34,388 nucleotides of DNA from Ruminococcus sp. UBA3665 (GTDB taxonomy: Bacteria; Bacillota; Clostridia; Oscillospirales; Ruminococcaceae): NCBI GenBank assembly GCA_002373165.1, contig DFJS01000086.1, forward strand, positions 1 to 34,388, in the 5' to 3' direction. Below are positions 16,029-23,983 of the stretch, in pieces (position 1 is the stretch's first letter; each line of letters opens with the position of its first letter). The position numbers and the translations under genes were made by a program. A model generated the notes under the pieces. That model searched no databases. It was given only the letters and a program-made list of their open reading frames with translations, and was not told the origin of the DNA.

Positions 16029-17607
16029 TTTCGTCAGCAATAGATTTAAAAATCGGAGCGGCCGCAGTATTGCCGTAACCGCCGTCCTCGACAAGGACAG
16101 TAACGGCATATTTCGGCTGTTCAATCGGAAAATAGCCTGTAATCCATGCATGACAGTATTCCGAACCGGATGCATCAAAACGGCCTGTCTGGGCTGTGGA
16201 AGTCTTTCCGGCGGCAAAGACCGTCTCCGGAACTGCTTTGGAATTCTGGTTTTCATTAATGGCAGAAATCATCATATCCTGAAGAAATTCTGCAATTGTT
16301 TCTTTTACGGCTCTTGCAAAGACAGGTTCCTGTTCCGGTTCGGACAGAGTGCTTCCGTCATTTGTCGTGCCGCGGATCAGCCGGGCAATCGGCATTTTTC
16401 CGTCATTGGCGATGCCGCAGGTCATCTGCGTGATTTGCAGGGGAGTGGCCGTCAGCAGTCCCTGCCCGAAACAGAAGTTTGCCATCTCTGCCGGATAGTT
16501 CAGTTCTCTGATGCCGGGCAGTGTGCCGCCGGAGGAAATAATGCTGTGTGTCAGCGGAATTTGTGTTCCGAAGCCGAAATTCTGTGCTGTTTCGCGCATC
16601 AGTGCCGGATTCAGCCGCTGACTAAGCTGGATGAAATAACTGTTGCAGGAGTAAATGATTGCCTGTTTCATATCCAGAACGCCGTGGCCGGATAAATCAT
16701 GACAGCGGAACAGCTGGTTTTTAATCTGAACGCTTCCAGTGCAGTTTGCACGATAGTCCTGCAAACTCTGCGTGCAGGCCGCGGCACAGGTCACAAGCTT
16801 GAAGATGGAACCGACACTGTAGGCGTACAGACAGCGGTTGATCAAGGGACTGTCCGGGTTACTCAGAGCTTCGCCGATTTTGTCCGGCGTGTAATCCGGA
16901 AAACTCGCCATTGCCAGAATATCGCCGTTCTGGATATCCATTACGACAGCCGCGCCTTTTTCAATCGGCTGGGATTCGCAGATGTTCTGGATTCTGCTGT
17001 CGAGTGTTGTAACAATGCCGGCATTTTTGTATTCGATCGGGGAAATCTGCATTTCTGCGCCCGGCAGAAGATTGCCGAGGGCATCGACAGTATAAGTGAC
17101 AGAGGCAGTGTCTTCTTTTTGTCTCAGAAGACTGTCATAATCAGATTCCAGACCCGTGATGCCGGTATGTTCCAGCGTATAGCCGAGAATATGCTGTGCC
17201 GGAGGATTTTCAGCATAGCGTTCCGGAACTTCCAGAACAGGAAGCTCCGGGCTGGAAAAATGATCTGTATCCACCCGGCAGAGAAACGGTTTTCCGGATT
17301 TCATTGCATTCAGGACAGGAAGCATTTCTTCGGCATGGGGCAGAAGTTCCTGCAAATTCTCCGGCGACGGCAGAACAGCCGCATAGTACAGCATTTCCTG
17401 ATTGACAAGATTTTGAAAATTCCGGTCATAGATGCCGCCTTCTGCCGAACCTGCCGTCAGCGTGAACTGACTCTGGTGCAGTGCCGTTTCCAGATAATCC
17501 GTATGCTTCATGTGCAGGGCAAGATGCGCCGTCAGAACTGTATAACAGAATACAAATGCTGTACTGACAGAAGTCAGCCGCTGATAAATATTATGATGCG
17601 CTTTCAT
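16018..17607 (-). CDS. Class B penicillin-binding protein (transpeptidase) with KTS motif
   Basis: Peptidoglycan D,D-transpeptidase of 529 residues. One N-terminal membrane segment (~13-32) is followed by a compact dimerisation-type region (~50-190) and the transpeptidase domain (~200-529). Catalytic motifs: SIFK (Ser267, Lys270), SCN (Ser320-Asn322) and KTS (468-470) in AAGKTSTAQTG. The last is normally KTG, so the third residue is Ser. Also seen is FCFGQGLLTATPLQITQM, typical of class B enzymes. It is shorter than most PBP2 or SpoVD proteins and resembles the PbpA/FtsI-like group. Its ribosome site GGGAGG is 9 nt upstream, within a hairpin. It is close to the mraY-like gene but on the opposite strand. 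Confidence 0.92.
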   Translation of the reverse strand: MKAHHNIYQRLTSVSTAFVFCYTVLTAHLALHMKHTDYLETALHQSQFTLTAGSAEGGIYDRNFQNLVNQEMLYYAAVLPSPENLQELLPHAEEMLPVLNAMKSGKPFLCRVDTDHFSSPELPVLEVPERYAENPPAQHILGYTLEHTGITGLESDYDSLLRQKEDTASVTYTVDALGNLLPGAEMQISPIEYKNAGIVTTLDSRIQNICESQPIEKGAAVVMDIQNGDILAMASFPDYTPDKIGEALSNPDSPLINRCLYAYSVGSIFKLVTCAAACTQSLQDYRANCTGSVQIKNQLFRCHDLSGHGVLDMKQAIIYSCNSYFIQLSQRLNPALMRETAQNFGFGTQIPLTHSIISSGGTLPGIRELNYPAEMANFCFGQGLLTATPLQITQMTCGIANDGKMPIARLIRGTTNDGSTLSEPEQEPVFARAVKETIAEFLQDMMISAINENQNSKAVPETVFAAGKTSTAQTGRFDASGSEYCHAWITGYFPIEQPKYAVTVLVEDGGYGNTAAAPIFKSIADEIMN

Positions 17608-17609
17608 TC

Positions 17610-17656
17610 AAAAAAACCTCCCGTATTCAGCCGATACTGAAAGTATGGGAGGTTTT
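17610..17656 (-). promoter_or_regulatory. Hairpin leader holding the PBP ribosome site; also terminator-like
   Basis: Reading minus: AAAACCTCCC (17656-17647), imperfect inner stem, GGGAGGTTTT (17622-17613), then a run of seven T (17616-17610). The outer 10-bp stem is perfect, and an inner stem (CTGAA/TTCAG with a 2-nt bulge) extends it around loop region 17631-17636. It can end transcripts from the dtd/unknown unit. Its 3' arm contains the GGGAGG Shine-Dalgarno of the PBP gene, whose ATG is only 9 nt further on, so folding would hide that site. Confidence 0.75.
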
Positions 17657-17662
17657 GTGATG

Positions 17663-17668
17663 ATTATA
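17663..17668 (-). promoter_or_regulatory. Possible -10 box for the PBP gene
   Basis: Perfect TATAAT reading minus (17668-17663), inside the 17660s next to the stop codon of the upstream gene. The -35 region is poor (TTCTGA-like at 18-bp spacing). If used, transcription would start near 17655, exactly at the beginning of the hairpin that covers the PBP ribosome site. Confidence 0.4.
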
Positions 17669-17675
17669 CAGGCAA

Positions 17676-18239
17676 TTACAGCCAGTTCAGAATAGTGCTG
17701 TTTTTCCAGTGTTCTGCTGCCAGTGCGGCGACTTCTTCCTGAATCTGCCGGGGGCTGGTTCCGTGCCAGTAAATGACAAGCTGCTGATTGTCTTTCTGGT
17801 CATAAGGACGGAAAACAGAGCGGTGATAGGCTTTCAGATAGGCACTTTTCAGGGTATAATCCGTACTTTTGCGGAACAGCTGCACTTTTGCCGGCGCAGT
17901 CTGTTTTTTCTGGAATACAAACCGGATGACATATTCCGGCAGAGAAGACCAGGACTGTTTCCATCTGGAAAATTTATCCAGAGCGATTTTTTTCGCTTTC
18001 TGCAAATCGACAGTTTCCCCCATCGGGATATAATACAGGTGCTGATCTTCGCCGTTGCCGCGCTTGTGAATTTCCGGTTCAAGAATCGTCTGTTTTAATG
18101 CGGAAAGATAAACCGGCAGGGAATCCCAGCCGTAGCCTCTGTCCGGATTGACGGCATCGGCACGGTAAACCCAGTAATTGGTATATTTTCCGTGTGTAAT
18201 GTTGATGACAACGATATTCTGATACTGTTTCATTTCCAT
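17676..18239 (-). CDS. Protein of unknown function
   Basis: A 187-residue soluble protein I do not recognise. No signal peptide or membrane segment. It is rich in Lys, Tyr, Gln and Trp. It starts MEMKQYQNIVVINITHGKYT and contains YWVYRADAVNPDRGYGWDSL and a later YWHGTSPRQIQEEVAALA. I start it at 18239, where AAGGGGG lies 7 nt upstream. A longer frame from 18281 would overlap the dtd stop by ATGA, so coupling to dtd is also possible. It is probably co-transcribed with dtd and ended by the hairpin at 17610-17656. Confidence 0.7.
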   Translation of the reverse strand: MEMKQYQNIVVINITHGKYTNYWVYRADAVNPDRGYGWDSLPVYLSALKQTILEPEIHKRGNGEDQHLYYIPMGETVDLQKAKKIALDKFSRWKQSWSSLPEYVIRFVFQKKQTAPAKVQLFRKSTDYTLKSAYLKAYHRSVFRPYDQKDNQQLVIYWHGTSPRQIQEEVAALAAEHWKNSTILNWL

Positions 18240-18277
18240 AAAAAATCCCCCTTCAATCTGAATTTGGAAAGCAGAAA

Positions 18278-18712
18278 TCATGCTTCCAGTAAAATTGTAA
18301 AAGGGCCGTCATTGCATAAGCGGACTTTCATATCCGCCCCGAATATGCCGTGCTGTACAGAAACAGCCAGTGTGCGGAGCTGTGCAATGAAAAATTCATA
18401 CAGATGTTCGGCAAGTTCCGGATTGCCTGCATGGCAGAAGCTCGGTCTGTTTTTTTTGCAGTCGGCATAAAGTGTGAATTGTGAAATAACTAATACCGCT
18501 CCGTTAACGTCTTTCAGTGACAGATTGGTTTTTCCGTCAGAATCTGCAAAAATACGTAGTTTGACTAATTTTTCGGCTAATTTCCGGGCAGTTTCTTCCG
18601 TATCCTGCGCACCGATACCAAGAAACACAACATAGCCTTGTTCGATTGCTCCGGTTACTGTTCCGTCTACAGAAACAGAAGCTTCTGATACTCGCTGTAC
18701 CACCAGTTTCAC
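18278..18712 (-). CDS. dtd: D-aminoacyl-tRNA deacylase
   Basis: Homodimeric proofreading enzyme that frees tRNA from wrongly attached D-amino acids (and glycine on tRNA-Ala). 144 residues, exactly the family size. It begins MKLVVQRVSEASVSVDG; the active-site motif SQFTLYAD is at 77-84, and NDGPFTILLE at the C-terminus is the second signature (usually NxGPVT, here Phe in place of Val). The start is GTG at 18712 with AAGGAGGG about 10 nt upstream. It has its own promoter. Confidence 0.95.
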   Translation of the reverse strand: MKLVVQRVSEASVSVDGTVTGAIEQGYVVFLGIGAQDTEETARKLAEKLVKLRIFADSDGKTNLSLKDVNGAVLVISQFTLYADCKKNRPSFCHAGNPELAEHLYEFFIAQLRTLAVSVQHGIFGADMKVRLCNDGPFTILLEA

Positions 18713-18750
18713 AGCAAACGACCCTCCTTGTGAAAAATAATAGTTAATTT

Positions 18751-18779
18751 ATTGTAACATATTCTGGATAAAATTGCAA
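18751..18779 (-). promoter_or_regulatory. Promoter of dtd
   Basis: Reading minus, TTGCAA (18779-18774), 17-bp spacer, TACAAT (18756-18751), about 39 bp upstream of the dtd GTG. Confidence 0.65.
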
Positions 18780-18884
18780 GTAGTTTTTTGAAAAAATTAA
18801 CAGTAATATCATAAAATTTTTTAAACATGATAAGCTCTGCCCGGAGAATTTGAATTTGCTATGCTGCAATAAAAATATCTGTTT

Positions 18885-18932
18885 CCGGATAGCAGAATCC
18901 GGCTTGCTTTTTTTCCCGAAATATGTTATGAT
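18885..18932 (+). promoter_or_regulatory. Promoter of tautomerase-maf with adjoining inverted repeat
   Basis: TTGCTT (18904-18909), 17-bp spacer, TATGAT (18927-18932). Directly before the -35 lies a perfect 6-bp inverted repeat CCGGAT (18885-18890) / ATCCGG (18897-18902) with loop AGCAGA, followed by a T-rich run. This could be an operator or a weak terminator-like hairpin. The rest of the 258-bp dtd-tautomerase gap is AT-rich and shows nothing I can name. Confidence 0.5.
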
Positions 18933-18970
18933 AAATAATAGATTCTTAAAATCAGAAAGGAGCATTTTTT

Positions 18971-19210
18971 ATGCCGCATATTGTAATTAAAATGCTGAAA
19001 GGCAGAACCGATGAACAAAAAAAGGCCGCCGCTGAAAAATTAGCCGCCGCACTCACAGAAACAATCGGCTGCAATCCGTCACATGTTTCTGTTTCGGTAG
19101 AAGATTTTACTCCCGAAGAATGGCAGGAACAGTATCAGATTGAAGTCGTCGAAAATCAGAATCTTGTGCTGAAGCCCGATTATGACCCGAAGGATGTGCT
19201 GAAAAAATGA
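18971..19210 (+). CDS. 4-oxalocrotonate tautomerase family protein
   Basis: Small tautomerase-superfamily protein of 79 residues. The catalytic N-terminal proline is exposed after Met removal (MPHIVIKMLKGRTDEQKKAA), followed by the family helix and the SHVSVSVEDFTPEEW beta-alpha segment. Typical 4-OT subunits are about 62 residues; this one has a C-terminal tail of ~17 residues (NLVLKPDYDPKDVLKK). The real substrate is unknown; these proteins convert enol and keto forms of small acids. AAAGGAGC precedes the ATG. It overlaps maf by ATGA. Confidence 0.85.
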   Translation: MPHIVIKMLKGRTDEQKKAAAEKLAAALTETIGCNPSHVSVSVEDFTPEEWQEQYQIEVVENQNLVLKPDYDPKDVLKK

Positions 19211-19806
19211 GTGATCTGATCTTAGCTTCCGGTTCTCCCAGAAGACAGGAACTGTTAAAGCTCGTCACAGAAGATTTTGAAATCTGTCCCGTCGATGCAG
19301 ATGAAACAATCCCCGACGGTATGCCCATCCAGATGGCCGCCGCCTTTCTCGCAGACCTGAAAGCCCATTCCTGTGCAAAACTGTTTCCGGATAAAATTAT
19401 CATCGGCTGTGATACGGTCGTGATTCATGAAGATGAAATCATGGGCAAACCCAAAGACCGCGAAGATGCCTTCCGGATGCTCCGGGAACTCTCCGGCGAA
19501 GTGCATTCTGTCCTGACAGGCGTTTCGCTGTATTACAACACACAGACAACTGTCTTTACGACTGAAACAAAAGTGAAATTCTATCCGCTCTCGGATGATG
19601 AAATTGATGCATATCTGGATACAGGCGAACCGTTCGACAAGGCCGGCGCGTATGGCATTCAGGGAAAAGGTTCGCTGCTGGTCAAAGCAATCAAGGGCGA
19701 TTATTTCAACGTAGTAGGACTTCCAGTAGCATCGCTTTCCAGAAATCTGAAACAGTTTAAAACTCTCATCAGAAAGCCGAAAATTACCCTCCGGCCGAAA
19801 GGATAA
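19207..19806 (+). CDS. maf: Maf-type nucleoside triphosphate pyrophosphatase
   Basis: Maf/YhdE family house-cleaning pyrophosphatase, 199 residues, which hydrolyses non-canonical or surplus nucleoside triphosphates (dTTP/UTP type in Firmicutes). The substrate loop ASGSPRRQELL is at 7-17, followed by VDADETIPDG, the catalytic CDTVVIHEDEIMGKPKD block, and the later DKAGAYGIQGKGSLLVKAIKGDYFNVVGLP signature. Translationally coupled to the tautomerase gene through ATGA. A conventional terminator is not seen before the alaS promoter. Confidence 0.95.
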   Translation: MSDLILASGSPRRQELLKLVTEDFEICPVDADETIPDGMPIQMAAAFLADLKAHSCAKLFPDKIIIGCDTVVIHEDEIMGKPKDREDAFRMLRELSGEVHSVLTGVSLYYNTQTTVFTTETKVKFYPLSDDEIDAYLDTGEPFDKAGAYGIQGKGSLLVKAIKGDYFNVVGLPVASLSRNLKQFKTLIRKPKITLRPKG

Positions 19807-19856
19807 ACAATTCCGGCGCGGACAGATGCATCACAGGAGAAATTTTCCGCAAGTCA

Positions 19857-19885
19857 TTGACTTTTTGCCGGAAATTTGCTATACT
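19857..19885 (+). promoter_or_regulatory. alaS promoter with overlapping imperfect hairpin
   Basis: TTGACT (19857-19862), 17-bp spacer, TATACT (19880-19885) with an extended TGC before the -10. An imperfect inverted repeat, TTTCCG (19844-19849) / CGGAAA (19869-19874) with inner AAGTC/GACTT, spans the -35. No T-box leader is present, since only 52 bp separate the -10 from the ATG. Confidence 0.75.
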
Positions 19886-19937
19886 ATACTTGTATTTGTT
19901 TACTATCAAATTTTAAAAATTGGAGTGATCTTTTATT

Positions 19938-22565
19938 ATGGAATGGCGTGGATTAAACGACCTTCGTGAACAGTTCCTGACATTTTTCGAGAGCAAGAAT
20001 CATACCAGAATGGCCAGTGCTTCTCTGATTCCTCAGGGTGACAAAAGCCTGCTGCTGATTAATTCCGGTATGGCTCCGCTGAAGAAATTCTTCTTGGGAC
20101 AGGCTGTTCCCCCCAATGTGCGTGTGACTACCTGTCAGAAATGTATCAGAACGCCCGATATCGAAAATGTCGGCAAAACAGCCCGTCATGGTACGTATTT
20201 TGAAATGCTCGGAAATTTTTCGTTCGGCGATTATTTCAAGCGCGAAGCAATTCAATGGGCATGGGAATTCTTTACCGAAGTGCTGAAAATGCCGAAAGAA
20301 TTACTGCATTGTTCTGTATTCGAGAACGATGACGAAGCCTACGATATCTGGACAAAAGAAATCGGCGTTGACCCGTCCCATATGGTGAGAATGGGCCGAG
20401 AAGACAACTTCTGGGAACACGGTACAGGCCCCTGCGGCCCCTGTTCAGAAATCTATTTCGACCGCGGCGCGGATAAAGGCTGCGGCAGACCGGATTGTCA
20501 TGTCGGCTGCGAATGCGACCGTTATGTTGAAGTCTGGAATCTGGTGTTCAGTCAGTTCGATTCCGACGGCAACGGCCACTATGCCGAAATGGAACATAAA
20601 AATATTGATACCGGTATGGGTCTGGAACGTCTGGCCTGCGTGATGCAGGGCGTTGACAATCTCTTTGAAGTCGATACAGTCCAGAATATCATGAAGCATA
20701 TTTCAAGAATTGCCAGTGTGAACTATCATGAAAATCATGATACAGATGTTTCGCTGAGAGTAATCACAGACCATATCAGAAGCACTACTTTCATGGTCGG
20801 CGACGGCGTACTCCCGTCCAACGAGGGCAGAGGCTATGTTCTGAGAAGACTGTTAAGACGTGCCGCCCGTCATGGCCGTATGATCGGCATCAAGGGCACA
20901 TTCCTGCATGAAGTCTGCGATACGGTCATCGATGAAAATAAAATTGCTTATCCCGAACTGGAAGAAAAACGCGCCTATATCAAGAAGATTATCAAAGTCG
21001 AGGAAGAAGCTTTTGCTAAAACTATCGATAAGGGCATGGAACTCCTGACAGATATCATGAATCAGTCTGAAAGCAAAATGCTCTCCGGCGAAGATGTCTT
21101 CAAATTAAGCGATACTTACGGTTTCCCGTTCGATCTGACTGCCGAAATCGCCGCCGAAAAGGGCTTTACAGTGGATGAAGCAGGCTATCGGGAACTTGTC
21201 AAGAAACAGCGCGATACTGCCAAAGCCGATCATGCTGCAAAAGCAAGCTCTTCCTGGGCAGATAATTCTATTAAATTAAATCTCCAGAAAACAGAATTCG
21301 TCGGCTATGCTTCTCTGACGGATGATGCCGAAATTCTGGCAATTCTCAAAGAGAAAGAAACTGTTAATTCTGTCAGCGAAGGCGAGGAAGCTGTTCTGGT
21401 TCTGGATACTACTCCGTTCTATGCCGAAAGCGGCGGTCAGGTGGCCGATCATGGCAAAATCTTCACAGAAAATGCCAAATTCAAAGTGACGGCTGTCACA
21501 AAAGATGAGGACGGTCATTATCTGCATTTCGGCGTGATGAAATCCGGAACACTTTCTGTCGGCGATGATGTCGAAACAAAAGTCTGCCCGAAGTTCAGAA
21601 ATAATGTCATGCGCAATCATACAGCCGCCCATCTGTTACAGGCCGCTCTGCGCGAAGTGCTCGGCGATCATGTGCATCAGGCCGGACAGCTCGTCAATGA
21701 AAAAGCCTGCCGTTTTGACTTCTCTCATTTCAGTGCCATGACGACGGAAGAAATCCAGAAAGTCGAAACCCTCGTCAATACATGGATTCTCAATGCTATG
21801 CCCGTGGAAGTCAACGAAATGCCCATCGAAGAAGCCAGAAAACTCGGCGCAATGGCATTATTCGGCGAAAAATACGGCGATGTTGTCAGAGTTGTCAAAG
21901 CCGGAGATGTTTCTATCGAATTCTGCGGCGGTACACATGTCAAGAATACTGCCAATATTGGCCTGTTCAGAATTATTTCAGAGAGTTCGGTTGCTTCCGG
22001 CGTGCGCCGTATTGAAGCCGTTACCGGTGAGGGAGTTCTGGAATTAATCAATTCATTGCAGAATACAATCAATGAAAGTGCAAAGGCTCTGAAACTGAAT
22101 AATCCTGCCGAACTTCCGGCAAAATGCGCATCACTGACAGTTCAGCTCAAAGAAACGGAAAAGACTGTCGAAACACTCCGTCAGAAAATGGCCGGAAATG
22201 CACTGGAGGATATTCTGAAATCAGCCAAGACTGTCAACGGCGTTCAGGTAGTCGGCGCACCCGTTCAGAATGCCAATGCCGATCTGCTCCGCAAGATGGG
22301 CGATCAGATCAAGAATACAGAGCAGCCTATGATTGCCGTGCTGGCAGGAGTCGGCGGCGAAAAGGGTCAGCTGTATTGTGTCTGCACTAAGGCTGCACTC
22401 GAAAAGGGCGCACATGCCGGAAATATCGTCAAGAAAGTATCGGCTCTGACCGAGGGAAAAGGCGGCGGCCGTCCGGACAGCGCAATGGCAGGCATCGGCA
22501 AGGCAGAACTTGTTGAAAAAGCTCTGGCTGAACTCGAAAATATTGTTGCTGAATTTGTAAAGTAA
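19938..22565 (+). CDS. alaS: Alanyl-tRNA synthetase
   Basis: Class II alanyl-tRNA synthetase, 875 residues, full length. The catalytic core begins EWRGLNDLREQFLTFFESKNH; motif 2-type residues follow in VTTCQKCIRTPDIENVGKTARHGTYFEMLGNFSFGDYF. The editing domain has zinc ligands HTAAH (His561, His565), Cys663 and His667 (CGGTHVKN), and removes mischarged Ser or Gly. The C-terminal DHHA1/C-Ala domain ends with GGGRPDSAMAGIG. The ribosome site is GGAG upstream of ATG 19938. It heads a long co-directional gene run; the next gene follows after only 27 nt. Confidence 0.98.
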   Translation: MEWRGLNDLREQFLTFFESKNHTRMASASLIPQGDKSLLLINSGMAPLKKFFLGQAVPPNVRVTTCQKCIRTPDIENVGKTARHGTYFEMLGNFSFGDYFKREAIQWAWEFFTEVLKMPKELLHCSVFENDDEAYDIWTKEIGVDPSHMVRMGREDNFWEHGTGPCGPCSEIYFDRGADKGCGRPDCHVGCECDRYVEVWNLVFSQFDSDGNGHYAEMEHKNIDTGMGLERLACVMQGVDNLFEVDTVQNIMKHISRIASVNYHENHDTDVSLRVITDHIRSTTFMVGDGVLPSNEGRGYVLRRLLRRAARHGRMIGIKGTFLHEVCDTVIDENKIAYPELEEKRAYIKKIIKVEEEAFAKTIDKGMELLTDIMNQSESKMLSGEDVFKLSDTYGFPFDLTAEIAAEKGFTVDEAGYRELVKKQRDTAKADHAAKASSSWADNSIKLNLQKTEFVGYASLTDDAEILAILKEKETVNSVSEGEEAVLVLDTTPFYAESGGQVADHGKIFTENAKFKVTAVTKDEDGHYLHFGVMKSGTLSVGDDVETKVCPKFRNNVMRNHTAAHLLQAALREVLGDHVHQAGQLVNEKACRFDFSHFSAMTTEEIQKVETLVNTWILNAMPVEVNEMPIEEARKLGAMALFGEKYGDVVRVVKAGDVSIEFCGGTHVKNTANIGLFRIISESSVASGVRRIEAVTGEGVLELINSLQNTINESAKALKLNNPAELPAKCASLTVQLKETEKTVETLRQKMAGNALEDILKSAKTVNGVQVVGAPVQNANADLLRKMGDQIKNTEQPMIAVLAGVGGEKGQLYCVCTKAALEKGAHAGNIVKKVSALTEGKGGGRPDSAMAGIGKAELVEKALAELENIVAEFVK

Positions 22566-22592
22566 GAATGAAAACAATCAGGAGGAAAAAAT

Positions 22593-23123
22593 ATGATAAA
22601 TCAATTTGGAATGTTTTTTCTCCTGATGCTGTTTCTGGCATTAGCACCGTTTATCAGTCCGGCAGTTTCATTTCAGCAGAATCGACAGAAATATCCGGTT
22701 CTTTATGAAATCAGACTTGAATACCGGACAATTATCGGAATTACACTGTTGGTTTGTATTCTGTTCTTTATTCTCAATGGGATGGGCGCGGAAGATAAGA
22801 GTCTGAAACAGATGATTATTACCGGAAATATTCTGCTTGTCAGCGCGGAAATATGGGTGAAAGTATTGCATTTCTGGGATAGTTTCAGAAAGTATATCAG
22901 CAGAAAAGGCGTTTCTTACACGGGAAAGATTATCGGATATGATGTGATGACGCATCAGAAAGTGCGCGGAGCAGACTGGAAAGAATATATTCCGATAATT
23001 CAATTGGAAGACGGCGAAGTGATAAAAGGCTATACTTCTTATCTGAATTCTGCTCCGCCCGTACAAAGTGAGTGTATTGCTGTACTTTACAGAAAGCATT
23101 ATTTTATTACAGAGATTTTATAA
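22593..23123 (+). CDS. Membrane protein of unknown function, DUF3592-like
   Basis: A 176-residue protein with hydrophobic segments at ~6-24, ~47-65 and ~77-92 (three likely membrane helices). A soluble C-terminal beta-rich part follows (SYTGKIIGYDVMTHQK, then YIPIIQLEDGEVIKGYTSYLNSAPP and VLYRKHYFITEIL). That layout resembles DUF3592-type proteins, where a small beta-barrel domain is held at the membrane, but I would not name a function. AGGAGG is 8 nt upstream of the ATG. It sits between alaS and a SUKH gene. Confidence 0.7.
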   Translation: MINQFGMFFLLMLFLALAPFISPAVSFQQNRQKYPVLYEIRLEYRTIIGITLLVCILFFILNGMGAEDKSLKQMIITGNILLVSAEIWVKVLHFWDSFRKYISRKGVSYTGKIIGYDVMTHQKVRGADWKEYIPIIQLEDGEVIKGYTSYLNSAPPVQSECIAVLYRKHYFITEIL

Positions 23124-23138
23124 CAGGAGGGCTTGAAC

Positions 23139-23591
23139 ATGTCGTTGCTCACGTATCTGGAATATGACGGTCAGAAACCCCTGACCCAGGAGGAAATCAA
23201 AGCGTTTGAAGAAAAATATCAGATTCACTTTCCCAAGAAGCTGAAAGCCCTCTATCTGAAACAGAACGGCGGCCTTCTGGATGAATGCGGCATCTCGCCG
23301 GAAGACTGCCTGCTGGCAGAAGTCTATCCGCTGGTCAGTGAGAATTCTGATGATCTGACTGTCAGAAAGCTCCTGAAATGGCAGAAACAGGATCAGCTGA
23401 TTCCGATGGAGTATATCCCGTTCTGTGCCGATGAGGCCGGAGACAGCTATTATTTTCATACCAGAAATCACGGAATTTATTATATCTGTCATGAATTTTT
23501 CGAGGAATTTCAAGAAAATCCCGAAAACTGCAAGATTGCGGCATCGTTCAATGAATTTGATGAAATGATTCTGGATATGGAAGAAGAATAA
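23139..23591 (+). CDS. SMI1/KNR4 (SUKH) family protein
   Basis: A 150-residue SUKH-superfamily protein. The N-terminal signature (PLTQEEIKAFEEKYQIHFPK, then LKALYLKQNGG) is typical, followed by IPFCADEAGDSYYF and YYICHEFFEEF. Many SUKH proteins are immunity proteins for polymorphic toxins; others have regulatory roles. No toxin gene lies beside it, so the immunity role is not supported here. I choose ATG 23139, 8 nt after AGGAGG, over the TTG at 23133. Confidence 0.8.
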   Translation: MSLLTYLEYDGQKPLTQEEIKAFEEKYQIHFPKKLKALYLKQNGGLLDECGISPEDCLLAEVYPLVSENSDDLTVRKLLKWQKQDQLIPMEYIPFCADEAGDSYYFHTRNHGIYYICHEFFEEFQENPENCKIAASFNEFDEMILDMEEE

Positions 23592-23614
23592 AAATTATCA
23601 AGGAGGAATTTGTC

Positions 23615-23965
23615 ATGGACAAAGATTGTTTATTCTGTAAGATTATCGCAGGGGAAATCCCCTCTGCAAAAGTGTACGAAGATGAATTTGTGTTCGCATT
23701 CAAGGATATTAACCCGATTGCACCGGTTCATTATTTATTCGTACCCAAGACACATATCTGCTGTGCGAAGAAAATCAATCCGGAAAATTCTCAGTATGTT
23801 GCTAAGATTTTCGAGGCAATGGCCGAAGTTTCCAAGCAGGAAAATATCGAGAGCTATCGTATTGTCAACAACTGCGGCGAAGATGCCGGTCAGAGTGTGA
23901 TGCATCTGCATTTCCATCTGCTGGCAGGCAAGAAAATGGGCTGGGGCGAACAGTCTCTCGGCTAA
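23615..23965 (+). CDS. HIT family nucleotide hydrolase (HinT-like)
   Basis: Histidine-triad protein of 116 residues, the size of HinT, which hydrolyses adenosine phosphoramidates. The N-terminal CLFCKIIAGEIPS motif gives Cys5 and Cys8 (zinc-type pair, with later His). KDINPIAPVHYLFVPKTH is followed by the triad HLHFHLLAG (His97, His99, His101). AAGGAGG precedes the ATG. A housekeeping gene within the alaS-led run. Confidence 0.95.
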   Translation: MDKDCLFCKIIAGEIPSAKVYEDEFVFAFKDINPIAPVHYLFVPKTHICCAKKINPENSQYVAKIFEAMAEVSKQENIESYRIVNNCGEDAGQSVMHLHFHLLAGKKMGWGEQSLG

Positions 23966-23983
23966 GATAAGGAGATTTCTGAA

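Noticed and set aside
16699..17640. 313-codon plus-strand frame over the PBP gene
   Set aside because: The minus strand has SxxK, SxN and KTS motifs in the right order; this frame is a shadow without family features.
19807..19937. T-box riboswitch before alaS
   Set aside because: The gap is 131 bp with the promoter at 19857-19885, so the leader is too short, and no T-box consensus or terminator/antiterminator pair is seen.
23139..23591. SUKH gene as part of a polymorphic toxin-immunity locus
   Set aside because: No toxin, Rhs, LXG or secretion gene lies near it; its neighbours are housekeeping genes.
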